Part shown: one piece after another, positions 26,704-35,869 of the stretch | Layout: each line of letters begins with the position of its first letter | How positions within the stretch are numbered: position 1 is the stretch's first letter | Assembly (NCBI GenBank): GCA_014656495.1 | Contig: BNCN01000004.1 | Span: 186,001-250,000 of the forward strand | Source: Comamonas sp. KCTC 72670 | GTDB taxonomy: Bacteria > Myxococcota > Myxococcia > Myxococcales > Myxococcaceae | Length of the DNA: 64,000 nt | Direction of reading: 5' to 3' | Made by a program: the position numbers and the translations under genes | The notes under the pieces: model-generated | The model's input: the letters and a program-made list of their open reading frames with translations, nothing else | Told to the model about the DNA's origin: nothing | Database searches by the model: none

Positions 26704-28353
26704 ATGACGCATGCGGCGCCCGAAGCGTGGACACTGCCCTGGCGGGGCCTGGGCCTGAGCAGCAACCTGAGCGTGGCGGACGTACCGCAGCCCTACCGGT
26801 TGTTGGACGACACACCGGGCCTCTTCGACTACGTGGAGTACAGCGCCCCGCTGTCGCTGGAGGCGTCGAAGGCGCACGCGTCGCTGTTCCCGGAGATGTG
26901 GCGCCGCCGGCATGACGTGCCCGTGCTGTTCCACCCCGTCCACCTCAACCTCTGGGGGCCCGCCCTGGAGCCCGAACAGGCGCTGCGGGACCTGGAGGCC
27001 CACGCGCGCGCCGTGGAGAGCCCGTGGGTCGGCAACGACGTGGGGTGGTGGCATGTGGAGGGCCAGCCCTTCCCCGGCTATCTCTACTTCACGCCGCCGT
27101 TCAACGAAGCCGGGCTGGAGGCGTGCGTCGCGCATGCGCTCCACGTGCAGCGGTACCTGTCCCGGCCGCTCGCGCTGGAGAACCCCGCGGTGCTGGCGCG
27201 GCGGGGGCACTGGCACGTGCTCGACTTCATGGCGAAGCTGCACGCGCGCACCGGCCTGCCGCTGCTCCTGGACCTGGGGCACCTGTTCAGCCACCAATTG
27301 TCCGCGGGCCTGCCGTTGGAGGCGGGCTTGGACGGCTTCCCGCTCGAGCAGGTCATCGAGTTGCACATCGCGGGCGGCGTCGTCACGCATCGGGGCTCGC
27401 GCAGCTTCTACGTGGATGACCACACGCAGCCCGTGCGCGAGGAGCTGTTCACGCTGCTGGCGTCCCTGATTCCTCGCTGCCCGTCCCTGCGCGCCGTCAC
27501 CTTCGAAGGCGATGGTCATCCCCCCGAGGTCGCGCTGGCCTCGCTGCGTCGGCTGCGGAAGCTGGTCCCCGCTGGCGGGCGTCCGCCGCTCACGCTGCGC
27601 GTGCCGGAGGCCGTCGAGGTGCCGCCGCTGACGGAGGGCAGCCAGCCCTGGGCGTTGTTCGACGCCGGTTACGCCGCGGCGCCCGCAAGCTCCGTGGAGG
27701 ACGAGGTGGGCACCGTGGCCGACCAGGACTTCCGGCTGGCGGTGGTCGCGGAGGTCCTGGACCGGGAGTGGCCGCTCACGCGCCTCCTGCTCGCGGGGAC
27801 CCGGGAGTCGCTGGCGGCGTTCACGGGCTCGAGGGAGTTCCGGAAGACGTTCGGGGCAGGGGGGCGCTCGCCAGGGCAGGCGTTCGCCACCTGGGCCATG
27901 CGCCGCCTTCGGGAGCACAAGGATGAGGGCGTCTCCGCGGTGCTGCCGCTGGAGATGCTCCTGCCCTCCCTGTTCATGCGGCGAGCGCCCGCGCCCGGGC
28001 CGGGGCAGGTCGGGCTGGCCGAGGACGTACGGCTGGGGTCGCACCCGGTGGACCTGTCCGAGCTCGTCTATGCCGCTCGCGCCGTGCGCCGCCACCTCAC
28101 GGCCCGCGCGTGGGCGAGCGGCGCCTTGGAGCTGTCCGGCCTGGAGAGCCTGCTCCAGGTGGCGCGGCGGCCCGAGCCCGGGCCCTGGTCCTTCATCGCC
28201 CGGCGCAGGGGTGGGGGGACCTCGCTGGAGAGCGTGTCCGGAGCATTGGCCGGATTCCTTGGAAAACTCGCGGCGCAGCCCATGACGGAGGCGGAGGTGG
28301 CCCCCTCGCTCCTGGCCGAGGCGCGCGAGCGGGGGCTGATCCGCCGGGGTTAG
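26704..28353 (+). CDS. DUF692 metalloenzyme fused to an unknown C-terminal domain
   Basis: A 549-residue protein. Residues about 10-280 match the DUF692 TIM-barrel family (relatives of the iron enzyme MbnB). Visible elements are LFDYVEYSAPLS, FHPVHLNLWG, ALENPAVL, LLLDLGHLFSH, VIELHIAGG, YVDDHTQPV and VTFEGDGHPP. These supply the His, Asp, Glu and Asn ligands expected of a multinuclear iron site. Residues ~290-549 form a separate helical, Arg- and Ala-rich domain (ATWAMRRLREHK, ELSGLESLLQVARR) that I do not recognise. DUF692 enzymes often act with small partner proteins on peptide cysteines; here the partner might be fused. Start ATG 26704. Confidence 0.8.
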   Translation: MTHAAPEAWTLPWRGLGLSSNLSVADVPQPYRLLDDTPGLFDYVEYSAPLSLEASKAHASLFPEMWRRRHDVPVLFHPVHLNLWGPALEPEQALRDLEAHARAVESPWVGNDVGWWHVEGQPFPGYLYFTPPFNEAGLEACVAHALHVQRYLSRPLALENPAVLARRGHWHVLDFMAKLHARTGLPLLLDLGHLFSHQLSAGLPLEAGLDGFPLEQVIELHIAGGVVTHRGSRSFYVDDHTQPVREELFTLLASLIPRCPSLRAVTFEGDGHPPEVALASLRRLRKLVPAGGRPPLTLRVPEAVEVPPLTEGSQPWALFDAGYAAAPASSVEDEVGTVADQDFRLAVVAEVLDREWPLTRLLLAGTRESLAAFTGSREFRKTFGAGGRSPGQAFATWAMRRLREHKDEGVSAVLPLEMLLPSLFMRRAPAPGPGQVGLAEDVRLGSHPVDLSELVYAARAVRRHLTARAWASGALELSGLESLLQVARRPEPGPWSFIARRRGGGTSLESVSGALAGFLGKLAAQPMTEAEVAPSLLAEARERGLIRRG

Positions 28354-28421
28354 GTCAAGAATTGTCCGGGATTGGACCGAACCCTTGCGCGGACCGCCCC
28401 GGTAAGATAGGTCGCGCCGCC

Positions 28422-29057
28422 ATGGCGTCCCCCCTTGTCGTCGGAATTGCGGGCGGCACCGCGTCCGGCAAGACCACCGTTGCCCGCAAGGTTCGCGAGG
28501 CACTGGCTGACTGCCGCGTGGCCTTCATCGATCAGGACTCGTATTACCGGGACCTGAAGGACCTCCCGCTGGCGGAACGGCGCGAGGTCAACTTCGATCA
28601 CCCGGATGCGTTCGACAGGGAGCTGCTCGTGCAGCACCTGAAGGCGCTGAAGTCCGGGCAGCCCATCCAGAAGCCCGTCTACGATTTCGTGACGTCGTCC
28701 CGCCTGCCTCAGACGAAGAACGTCGAGCCCGGCGACATCATCCTCATCGAAGGCATCCTCGTCCTCCACATGAAGGAGGTCCGGGATGAGATGGACGTGA
28801 AGATCTACGTCGACGCGGATGACGACCTGCGCATCCTTCGCCGCCTCACGCGCGACATCAAGGACCGCGGCCGCGACTTCGACCACGTGGTGAGCCAGTA
28901 CCTGCGCCACGTGCGGCCCATGCACATGGGCTTCGTGGAGCCGTCCAAGCACTTCGCGGACATCATCATCCCGCACGGCGGCAACAACGAGATCGCCATC
29001 GGCATGCTGGTGGGCGCCCTGCGCGGGAAGCTCTCCGGCCCCACGGCGCGCGAGTAG
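28422..29057 (+). CDS. udk: Uridine kinase
   Basis: A 211-residue kinase, the usual Udk length. Walker A GGTASGKTT at residues ~10-18, IDQDSYYRDL, NFDHPDAFD (substrate site), PVYDF, IILIEGILVL (Walker B) and the RRLTRDIKDRGR lid match Udk throughout. It phosphorylates uridine and cytidine for pyrimidine salvage in the cytoplasm. The start is ATG 28422, 68 bp after the DUF692 gene. The stop codon directly abuts the stop of the convergent MetX-like gene with no gap. Confidence 0.95.
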   Translation: MASPLVVGIAGGTASGKTTVARKVREALADCRVAFIDQDSYYRDLKDLPLAERREVNFDHPDAFDRELLVQHLKALKSGQPIQKPVYDFVTSSRLPQTKNVEPGDIILIEGILVLHMKEVRDEMDVKIYVDADDDLRILRRLTRDIKDRGRDFDHVVSQYLRHVRPMHMGFVEPSKHFADIIIPHGGNNEIAIGMLVGALRGKLSGPTARE

Positions 29058-30089
29058 TCAGCACCGCCGCAGGAAGTCGCTCAGCGGGCCATGCAGCCGC
29101 TCCGAATCCAGGAGCAGCGAGGCATGGTCCCCCGGGCCCGGCAGCTCCAGGAAGCGGGCGCTCACGCCCGCGGCGCTCAGCAGGTGGTAGGTGTCCCGCA
29201 CCCGGTTCACCGGGGCCATGGCGTCCGACGCGCCGGCCACCAGCAGCACGCGCGCGCGAATCTGCGAGAAGCCGTCCGACACGTCGCTGCCCGCGTAGGC
29301 CGAGCACAGCGAGGCCCAGGACACCGCGTCGAACGTGTCGGCGAAGGCGTCCGCGTCGGCCTCTTGCGCCGCGCGCGCGGATTCCAGGTCGGGGAACATG
29401 GCGCTCAGGTACTCGCGTCCGCACAGCAGCTTCTGCAAGTCCAGGCGCAGCTTGCGCATCGTCTTGCGCGGCGGCGCGTCCGGCGCATAGAGCCCGTCGC
29501 GGTAGTCGGGGTCCGCGCGCAGCACCTGCCAGGACAGGCCCAGCTTCTCGCGCACGCCCTCGGTGAGCGCCCGCGCGGCGCCAATCACCACGACGCCCTC
29601 GGCCAGGTCCGGGAACAAGGCGGCCAACCGCAAGGCCACATGCCCGCCCAGGCCCACGCCCACCACCGCGCGCACGTGGCTCAACCCCAGCGTTCGCAGG
29701 GACGCGGACACGCCGCGCGCCATGTCCTGCACGGTGAGCGGCGGCAAGTCGAGCCCCCAGCGCGCGCCCGTGACGGGGTTCAGCGTCGCGGGCGACGTGC
29801 TCCCGAAGGGACTGCCCAGCAACCCGGGGGAGATGACGGGCGTGACGGCCGGATCCAGCGCGTGGTTCGTCCCCACCAGGGCCCGGCCCCATCCGGAGGG
29901 CTGATACGCCGAGTCCTCGGCGGGCCCCAACGCGAGGTGAGACTGGGCGAGGTCGTGCAGCAGCACCACCGCTTTGCCGTCTGATGGTTCTCCGTAAGCC
30001 GCCCAAGCCACCTGGGGATTGCCCAGCAGCTCTCCTTCCTCCAAGGGAAGAGGCGTGGTGAACACGTGGGTGCCGGTGGCCTGGATCAC
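29058..30089 (-). CDS. MetX-like alpha/beta hydrolase without nucleophile serine
   Basis: A 343-residue protein with the homoserine acetyltransferase (MetX) fold: VVLLHDLAQSHLALGPAEDS, TNHALDPAVTPVISPGLLGSPFGSTSP (the MetX oxyanion region), VQDMARGVSASLRTLG, then the nucleophile elbow. Here the elbow reads GVGLGG, where active MetX has a serine (GxSxGG); the codon is CTG. The acid and base remain (VAGASDAMAP and GPGDHASLL). It is therefore probably not a normal acetyltransferase or hydrolase. ATG 30089 is the first start. Confidence 0.7.
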   Translation of the reverse strand: MIQATGTHVFTTPLPLEEGELLGNPQVAWAAYGEPSDGKAVVLLHDLAQSHLALGPAEDSAYQPSGWGRALVGTNHALDPAVTPVISPGLLGSPFGSTSPATLNPVTGARWGLDLPPLTVQDMARGVSASLRTLGLSHVRAVVGVGLGGHVALRLAALFPDLAEGVVVIGAARALTEGVREKLGLSWQVLRADPDYRDGLYAPDAPPRKTMRKLRLDLQKLLCGREYLSAMFPDLESARAAQEADADAFADTFDAVSWASLCSAYAGSDVSDGFSQIRARVLLVAGASDAMAPVNRVRDTYHLLSAAGVSARFLELPGPGDHASLLLDSERLHGPLSDFLRRC

Positions 30090-30140
30090 GTTGGGGAATT
30101 TTCATATCACTGCTGGGACAAAGGCACAGGAGACTGCCGC

Positions 30141-31058
30141 TTGAAGCGCTACTTCGGAGTCATCGTCATCATCGCGGGTGTGCTGCTGGCCGCCGTCATG
30201 AGCTATCGCAGCGCCAGTGGCCGCGCGCTGGAAGCGCAGCGGGATGCGGATCGCCAACGCATCCATGCGGAGTACCTCGAGCGCGTCGGCTGGATGCGCA
30301 CCAACCCGGACGACGCCAGCTACCGCGACGAGCTGAAGCCCTTCTTCAAGGGGTACTTCGAGCAGGTCGACGCGCACCTGACGCGCTTCCGCGGGAACGC
30401 GAAGTTCGACGACTACCTGCTGGAGCTGGAGAAGCGGGCGGAGACCGGCGCGAAGGATGACCGCGCCAATGATCGCAAGGCCTTCTACGAGTACACGCGC
30501 AAGACGTTCGACCGCATGCGCGAGGGCCGCTACCGCCCGGTGTGGACCGCCACCGACAAGGGCATGCGCCTGGACATCATCTCCTCGGACGTGGTGATGG
30601 TGCTGGGCAAGCCGCAGATCCGCCTGCAGTTGGCGGTGTGGGGCGCGCAGCGTGTCCTCAAGGAGGAGGGCAAGGTGCTGAAGATGCTGACCAGCGCCTC
30701 CTTCGACACGGTGTGGAAGCTCACGGATGCGAAGGGGAAGCTGCTCGGCGAGATGCGCGGGGCGGACCCGTCCATGAAGATCGACCACCCGGAGCGCTTC
30801 GTCCGCGAGTTCCCCCCGCAGATGGTGCTGGGCCACTACGACCTGGACCTGCTGCCCAACGAGGTGGCGAAGATGGAGATGACCATCAACCTCTCCTCGA
30901 GCGCGGCCTCGGGCGGCACGGCGGCGTCCACCTACGTCTGGAAGGTGGACCCCATCCCGTCCGACTGGAAGCTCGGCGCGGGTGAGTCCTGGGAGGGCGC
31001 CACCCAGGAAGAGCGCCCCGAGGAGGAGATTGACCCGTCGAAGGCCGCGCGGAACTAG
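30141..31058 (+). CDS. Membrane-anchored hypothetical protein
   Basis: A 305-residue protein starting with TTG at 30141, which has AGGAGA 7 bases upstream (no good ATG is near). An N-terminal anchor, YFGVIVIIAGVLLAAVMSY, is followed by a charged helical segment (residues ~25-130) and a beta-rich domain (LDIISSDVVMVLGKPQIRLQLAV, MEMTINLSSSAAS). It is probably held in the inner membrane and faces the periplasm. No family is recognised. It is divergent from the MetX-like gene and convergent with the propeller gene. Confidence 0.75.
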   Translation: MKRYFGVIVIIAGVLLAAVMSYRSASGRALEAQRDADRQRIHAEYLERVGWMRTNPDDASYRDELKPFFKGYFEQVDAHLTRFRGNAKFDDYLLELEKRAETGAKDDRANDRKAFYEYTRKTFDRMREGRYRPVWTATDKGMRLDIISSDVVMVLGKPQIRLQLAVWGAQRVLKEEGKVLKMLTSASFDTVWKLTDAKGKLLGEMRGADPSMKIDHPERFVREFPPQMVLGHYDLDLLPNEVAKMEMTINLSSSAASGGTAASTYVWKVDPIPSDWKLGAGESWEGATQEERPEEEIDPSKAARN

Positions 31059-31073
31059 GCGCGGCCCTCGAGG

Positions 31074-33269
31074 TCACTCCACCACGGCGAAGTGGGAGCC
31101 GAGCCGGTACGCGGACAGCGTGCCGGCATCGTCCAGGAAATAGAGGTTGAGGCGCACGTCGGCCTGGAGCGCGACGAGCCCGACGCCGGCCTGGACCTCC
31201 GCGAGCACCTGGCCACCGCGTGGGTCCACGGCCCGCACCTTCTCGCCGGGAATCAGCGTGATGTCCCGCGCGGTGTGCGCGGGCAACGCGCCGATGAGCG
31301 GCTCGCCCGAGGCGCCCACGCGCCAGTCCACCGTCCCGGACGCCGCCACCCGCGTGGCCGCGCCCGACGCGCTGGTCACCACCACCGCGCGCGGCAGGGG
31401 CGCCAGGGCGTAGGGGCCCGGCCCCAGGTTCAGCGGCCGCTCCCACAGGCGCCGCCCCTTGCCGTCGAGGCAGAGCAGCACGCCCTCCCGGTCGCGCTCG
31501 CCCGCGATGAACACCCGCGAGCCCACGGGGAGGGGCGCGGAGAGGTGCGAGAGCTCCGGCTCGCACGTCCAGATGGACTCCCCGGTGTGCGCGTCCGCGA
31601 GCAGCAGCGCCCAGTGTGAGCCGCGCCCGAGCATGGCCAGGAAGCGGCGGCCCCACGCCACGGGAGGCCCGTGGAAGGGCATGGGCGCCCGCATGCGGTA
31701 GCGGACCTGTCCATCCTCCAGGTCGAGCCCGTAGAGGTAGCCCGAGTCCGTCCCCACCAGCGCCCGGTGCCCCTGCGTGGCCAGCCAGCTCCGCTGCGTC
31801 CGGGGTGGGGCCAGCCGCCAGATTTCGCGGCCGGTCGCCTCGGCGAAGGCCACCACGGTGCGGTCCTCGGAGAGGGTGAGCAGCAGCCCGTCCTTGCGCA
31901 GGAGCAGGGGCCCCAGGGGGATGCCGTCATGGTCGTGCAGCCACCGCGCGCCGCCGCCCCGGCCCGTGAAGCCGTAGACGCGCGTGATGTCCGCCGCCAC
32001 CGCGTGGCCATCCGCGGAGGCCGCCACGCCCAGCGCCGCGGCGCGCCGCCACAGCAGCGCCCCGTCCTTCCGGGAGAACGCCGACGCGAGCTGCGGCGCG
32101 CAGTACACCGGGCCGTGGCGGCCGAGCAGCAGGCGCGACTCCTCGGCGTCCGGCAGGCCGCGCTGCTCCCACTGCTTCGCGAAGCGCAGCCGGCGCAGAC
32201 GCCCCGGTACCTTCAGCGGACGCGAGGCGCCCTGGCCCGGCCGGGGCTTCTTGTCCCGGGCCGCGCCCTGGGCCGCGGGCGGTTGGACGGGGCTGCGCAG
32301 GTGGGAGAGGCCCTCGCGGCAGCGCTCCGCCAGCTCCACGCGGTAGGTGTTGCCCACCAGCGCCCGGTCCGCTTCGGCGAAGGCCGCGGCCAGGGACTCG
32401 CCCAGGTGGAAGAGGGCGGCGGCGAGCACGTTGCCCGGCAGGGGGAACGCCGTCCCGGTCCGGCCGGCCTTCGCCTGTCCCGACTTCAGGTCGACCAGCA
32501 GCGCGGGCTTCGCGCCGGCGGGGGCCAGCTCGAAGCGGGGCTCTCCCAGCTCCACCGCGCGCGACAGCTCCACCGCCAGCCGGGACAGCTCCAGCACGGT
32601 GAGGAACGGGGGCCCGGGGATTCTCCAGGCCTCGGGCTTGCCGGGGAGCGACAGCCACACCTCGCCCGCCGCCAGCAGCGGGGCGAGCAGCCCCGCCGCG
32701 CCCCTGGCGGCTCCCCGGCCCACGGGCACCCCGGCGTCGCGAAGCTCGAAGCCGAAGCCGGGAAGCTCCGTGGGCTCGTGCCGCCGCGTGGCGGGGCGGC
32801 CGGGGACCTCCTCCGGCGGGCGGGCGGGGCGCCGCAGCCCCTTGAGCGGCTCCTCGAGGGCCTGCGTGAGGGTGGCGGCCAGCGCCTTGGGGCCCGTCCG
32901 CGTGACGTCCGCGAGGAAGCGCTCCCCGGCCTCCCGGGCGGCCTCCGCCAGCTCCTCCAGCTCCACCCGCACGGGCGGCCGCATCAGCCGGGCCGGGCGC
33001 GCGAGGTTGGCCACCAGCAGCTCCACCTCCGGGCCCACACGCCGGAGCACCAGCTCCAGGTGGGCTTCGGGCAGGGAAACCTGGGCCCAACGGTGCCTTC
33101 CCCCATAGAGCGCCGCAACTGAGCGCACCAGGGAGGGCACCACTTCTGCTAGAGACTCCTCCACGGCCCCGGACAGAAGGTCCACCCCGTCCAATTCCAG
33201 TGCGATGGAATCGAGCGGGGAAGCCGCGGGTTCGCGTTTCCAGCGCTGTCCGATGCGTATGCGGGTCAT
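31074..33269 (-). CDS. PQQ-type beta-propeller repeat protein
   Basis: A 731-residue protein with no signal peptide. Residues ~1-370 are an Ala/Arg/Pro-rich unknown region. The C-terminal half (~380-731) contains several propeller blades of the pyrrolo-quinoline quinone type, for example ATGREIWRL, DSGYLYGLDLEDGQVRYRM, DAHTGESIWTCEPEL and KGRRLWERPL. This domain usually serves as a scaffold in protein complexes and does not prove cofactor binding. Location and role are unknown. Confidence 0.75.
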   Translation of the reverse strand: MTRIRIGQRWKREPAASPLDSIALELDGVDLLSGAVEESLAEVVPSLVRSVAALYGGRHRWAQVSLPEAHLELVLRRVGPEVELLVANLARPARLMRPPVRVELEELAEAAREAGERFLADVTRTGPKALAATLTQALEEPLKGLRRPARPPEEVPGRPATRRHEPTELPGFGFELRDAGVPVGRGAARGAAGLLAPLLAAGEVWLSLPGKPEAWRIPGPPFLTVLELSRLAVELSRAVELGEPRFELAPAGAKPALLVDLKSGQAKAGRTGTAFPLPGNVLAAALFHLGESLAAAFAEADRALVGNTYRVELAERCREGLSHLRSPVQPPAAQGAARDKKPRPGQGASRPLKVPGRLRRLRFAKQWEQRGLPDAEESRLLLGRHGPVYCAPQLASAFSRKDGALLWRRAAALGVAASADGHAVAADITRVYGFTGRGGGARWLHDHDGIPLGPLLLRKDGLLLTLSEDRTVVAFAEATGREIWRLAPPRTQRSWLATQGHRALVGTDSGYLYGLDLEDGQVRYRMRAPMPFHGPPVAWGRRFLAMLGRGSHWALLLADAHTGESIWTCEPELSHLSAPLPVGSRVFIAGERDREGVLLCLDGKGRRLWERPLNLGPGPYALAPLPRAVVVTSASGAATRVAASGTVDWRVGASGEPLIGALPAHTARDITLIPGEKVRAVDPRGGQVLAEVQAGVGLVALQADVRLNLYFLDDAGTLSAYRLGSHFAVVE

Positions 33270-33279
33270 CTTGCGTTCG

Positions 33280-33309
33280 TTGACAAGCCAGTTTAGCGAT
33301 GGCTAGCAT
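33280..33309 (+). promoter_or_regulatory. Candidate sigma-70 promoter of the HARE-HTH gene
   Basis: TTGACA at 33280-33285 (perfect -35) and TAGCAT at 33304-33309 (4 of 6 to the -10 consensus), spaced 18 bp, predict transcription about 50 bases before the ATG at 33368. This is the divergent region with the propeller gene. Sequence match only. Confidence 0.4.
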
Positions 33310-33367
33310 CCGCCGCCTATACGGACCTACATTTTTGTAACCGTTCGGAATTCCTGGGGAATACTCG

Positions 33368-35803
33368 ATGACATTTTACGAGGCCGCGCTCCGCATCCTG
33401 GAGAGCGAAGGTCGTCCCCTCCACTTCCTTGAAATTACCGAGAAGTCCATCCAGCAGAGCCTGCTGTCCCACGTGGGCAAGACGCCTGAGGTGACGATGC
33501 TGTCGCGCCTCGCAGCCATGGCGCGCCGCACGCGGGACCGCAAGGTGCTCGTTACCGCGAAGGATACCTTCGCGCTGGTTGACTGGGCGATTCCCGAGGA
33601 CGTCGAGGCACTGGCTCAGACTGGCGTGGTGGAGCCGCATCCGGAGGAGGAGCTCCCGCCGCTGCGCCCCGCGGAGCGTCACCCCGAGCCTCGCACGGAC
33701 AACGTCCGTGTCGCGGGCCGTGGTAGCGAGCGCAAGCGCCGCCGGGACGAGGACGAGGAGCGCGGTGGACGCCGCAAGCGCTTCCCGCCGCTGCCCGAGG
33801 TGGTGTTCGAGATTCTCAGCGACGCGGAGGTCGCGCTTCGCACCGAGCAGATCATCGAGCGCGCCCGGGCCAAGGAGCTGTGCGCCGAGGAGACCACGGT
33901 GGAGGCGGTGCTCACCGCGCTGCTGGAGGACAACCAGCGCCGCATCGACGCCGGCCGCCGCCCGCAGTACGCGTTCAGCAAGGACTCCGGCGAGGTGTCG
34001 CTGGAGCGCGCCGGTGCCCCGAGCGAGGCCCCGCCGCTGGAGCTGCAGGCCGCGTTCGCGCAGGCGCTGGGCATCCCCCTGGAGGGTGGGCGCCCGGTGC
34101 TGGGCAAGCCGTCCGCCGTCGCGGGCGAGCCGCAGGCGGACGCCGCGCTCGTGTCCACGCTGCGCGCCGCGCTCAAGGACGCGCGCCGCTCCGTGGCGCG
34201 CGGGCTGCGCAAGCGCCTGGGCGAGCTGGACGTCGGCACGTTCGAGAAGTCCGTCGTGAAGATGATGCACGGCCTGGGCTTCCGCGAGCTGAAGGTGGCG
34301 AAGCGGTCCAAGGAAGGCCCCCTGCTCACGGCGCGCAAGCGCGAGGGCAGCGTGGAGCTGCGCTACGCGGTGCGCATGTTGAAGGGCACGCCGGGCATCG
34401 ACCGCAAGTCGGTGCAGGAGCTGCGGCGCGACCTGGGGCACTACTCGGCGCAGGTGGGCCTGCTCGTGAGCGCGGGCGACGTGCGCGGCGACGCGCGCAC
34501 CGAGGCGCAGGCCAGCGGCTCGCTGGTGATGCTCTGGTGCGGTGACGCGCTGGGCGAGAAGTTCCTGGAGGCGAAGACGGCCGTCGCCGTCACCCAGGTC
34601 GAGCTGTTCGAGGTCGACGAGAAGTTCTTCGACGCCGCGAAGCTGGATGCCGAGGAGGCCCAGAAGCGCCGCGAGGAGCGCCAGCGCGAGAAGCAGGCTC
34701 GCGAGGGCGAGGAGACCCCCGAGGCCGCGGCGCCGGAGCGAGAGACGGAGCGCGAGCGCCCGAGGGAGAAGCGCCGCCGCGAGCGTGAGCGGCGCGAGGC
34801 CCGTGAGGGTGAGGCCTCCGTGGGTGACACGGAGGCGGCTGCCCCCGCGGTCGCCGCCGAGGAGGCCCGTGAAGTGGCGCCCGCGCCGGCCGCGGCCGTC
34901 TCCCAGGGCCGTGAGGACGACGAGGAGGGCGACGACGAGGAAGGGGACGACGAGGACCTCGAGGCCGCCAGCGCCTTCGTGGGTGGCGCGCGTCCTGACG
35001 GGGCCGCCGGTGAGGCTGGAGCCGAAGGGGCTCAGGGTGACCGCAAGCGCCGTCGCCGTCGTCGCCGGGGCCGTCGCGGCCGTGGCAATCGCGCGGGTGA
35101 GGCCGGCGCGGCCGCAGCTCCGGGCGAGGGTGAGGCCGGTGCTGCCGGGACCGCGGTTGCTCCTGGCGAGGCTGGGGCCAGCGAGGCGGCCGTGGCGGGG
35201 GCGCCTGGCGCCAGCGCGGCCACGGAGGCCGGCGCCGAGGCTGCTCAGGGGGCGAATGCGTCCGCCGTGGGCGGGGCCTCGGTTGATCAAGGCGCGTCTG
35301 AGGCGGGGGCGTCGACTGCTCCGAGTTCGACTGGGAACGGCGAGGCTGCTGCCGTGGCCGGAGCGGCCGCCGAGGCCGCTGTCGCTGGGGCCCTGGCCGA
35401 GGCCGGTGTCGTCGCCGTGGCGCCCGGGGACGCCGCCGTTGAGGCGTCGGTGAAAGGTGGCGACGTCGCAGCCGAGGGCGCATCCGAAGTCAGCGTGACG
35501 GGGGCATCCGCCAATGGCGCGGCGCCTCAGGCCACCGCGACGCCGGCTGCTCCCGCGAGCACGCACGGAGAGGCGCCAGGCGAGACGCGTCCTGCGTCCA
35601 GCGCGCCCGGTACCACCGTGGCCGCCATCGCCGCCGAGGCTGACGCTGCTGCCCGGCATGAGACGGAGACCCGCCCAGCGGCGCTCACGCAGGCCGAGGG
35701 CGCGAAGGCTCCCACCGAGCCTGCTTCCCCGCCCAGCGAGGGGGATGCATCCGAGGACACGGGCAAGGCACCCACGGGTGCTTCCGAGGAGCGCGAAAGC
35801 TGA
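33368..35803 (+). CDS. HARE-HTH / Mrr-like DNA-binding protein with low-complexity tail
   Basis: An 811-residue protein. Residues 1-85 form a HARE-HTH domain (FYEAALRILESEGRPLHFLEITE, SRLAAMARR), and a second copy spans ~140-210. Residues ~275-420 look like the Mrr/restriction-endonuclease fold (DVGTFEKSVVKMMHGLGFRELKV, LVMLWCGDALGEKFLEA). However, the catalytic D...QxK motif is not seen: at its place are GSVELRYAVRMLKG. The last ~370 residues are low complexity: a Glu/Arg charged stretch, the basic patch RKRRRRRRRGRRGRG (~560) and a 240-residue Ala/Gly/Glu-rich tail. A nuclease-derived DNA-binding or chromosome-organising role is inferred. It stands alone as a transcription unit. Confidence 0.75.
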   Translation: MTFYEAALRILESEGRPLHFLEITEKSIQQSLLSHVGKTPEVTMLSRLAAMARRTRDRKVLVTAKDTFALVDWAIPEDVEALAQTGVVEPHPEEELPPLRPAERHPEPRTDNVRVAGRGSERKRRRDEDEERGGRRKRFPPLPEVVFEILSDAEVALRTEQIIERARAKELCAEETTVEAVLTALLEDNQRRIDAGRRPQYAFSKDSGEVSLERAGAPSEAPPLELQAAFAQALGIPLEGGRPVLGKPSAVAGEPQADAALVSTLRAALKDARRSVARGLRKRLGELDVGTFEKSVVKMMHGLGFRELKVAKRSKEGPLLTARKREGSVELRYAVRMLKGTPGIDRKSVQELRRDLGHYSAQVGLLVSAGDVRGDARTEAQASGSLVMLWCGDALGEKFLEAKTAVAVTQVELFEVDEKFFDAAKLDAEEAQKRREERQREKQAREGEETPEAAAPERETERERPREKRRRERERREAREGEASVGDTEAAAPAVAAEEAREVAPAPAAAVSQGREDDEEGDDEEGDDEDLEAASAFVGGARPDGAAGEAGAEGAQGDRKRRRRRRRGRRGRGNRAGEAGAAAAPGEGEAGAAGTAVAPGEAGASEAAVAGAPGASAATEAGAEAAQGANASAVGGASVDQGASEAGASTAPSSTGNGEAAAVAGAAAEAAVAGALAEAGVVAVAPGDAAVEASVKGGDVAAEGASEVSVTGASANGAAPQATATPAAPASTHGEAPGETRPASSAPGTTVAAIAAEADAAARHETETRPAALTQAEGAKAPTEPASPPSEGDASEDTGKAPTGASEERES

Positions 35804-35869
35804 CGTCGCGCTCCGGGCGGTGAGGGATTGACCGGCGCGGTCGCTCCCCAGGTGTTACCCTGGAGAGCG

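Noticed and set aside
28372-28408. TTGGAC and TAAGAT upstream of udk as a promoter
   Set aside because: Spacing is 25 bp, too long; another TTGCGC gives only 12.
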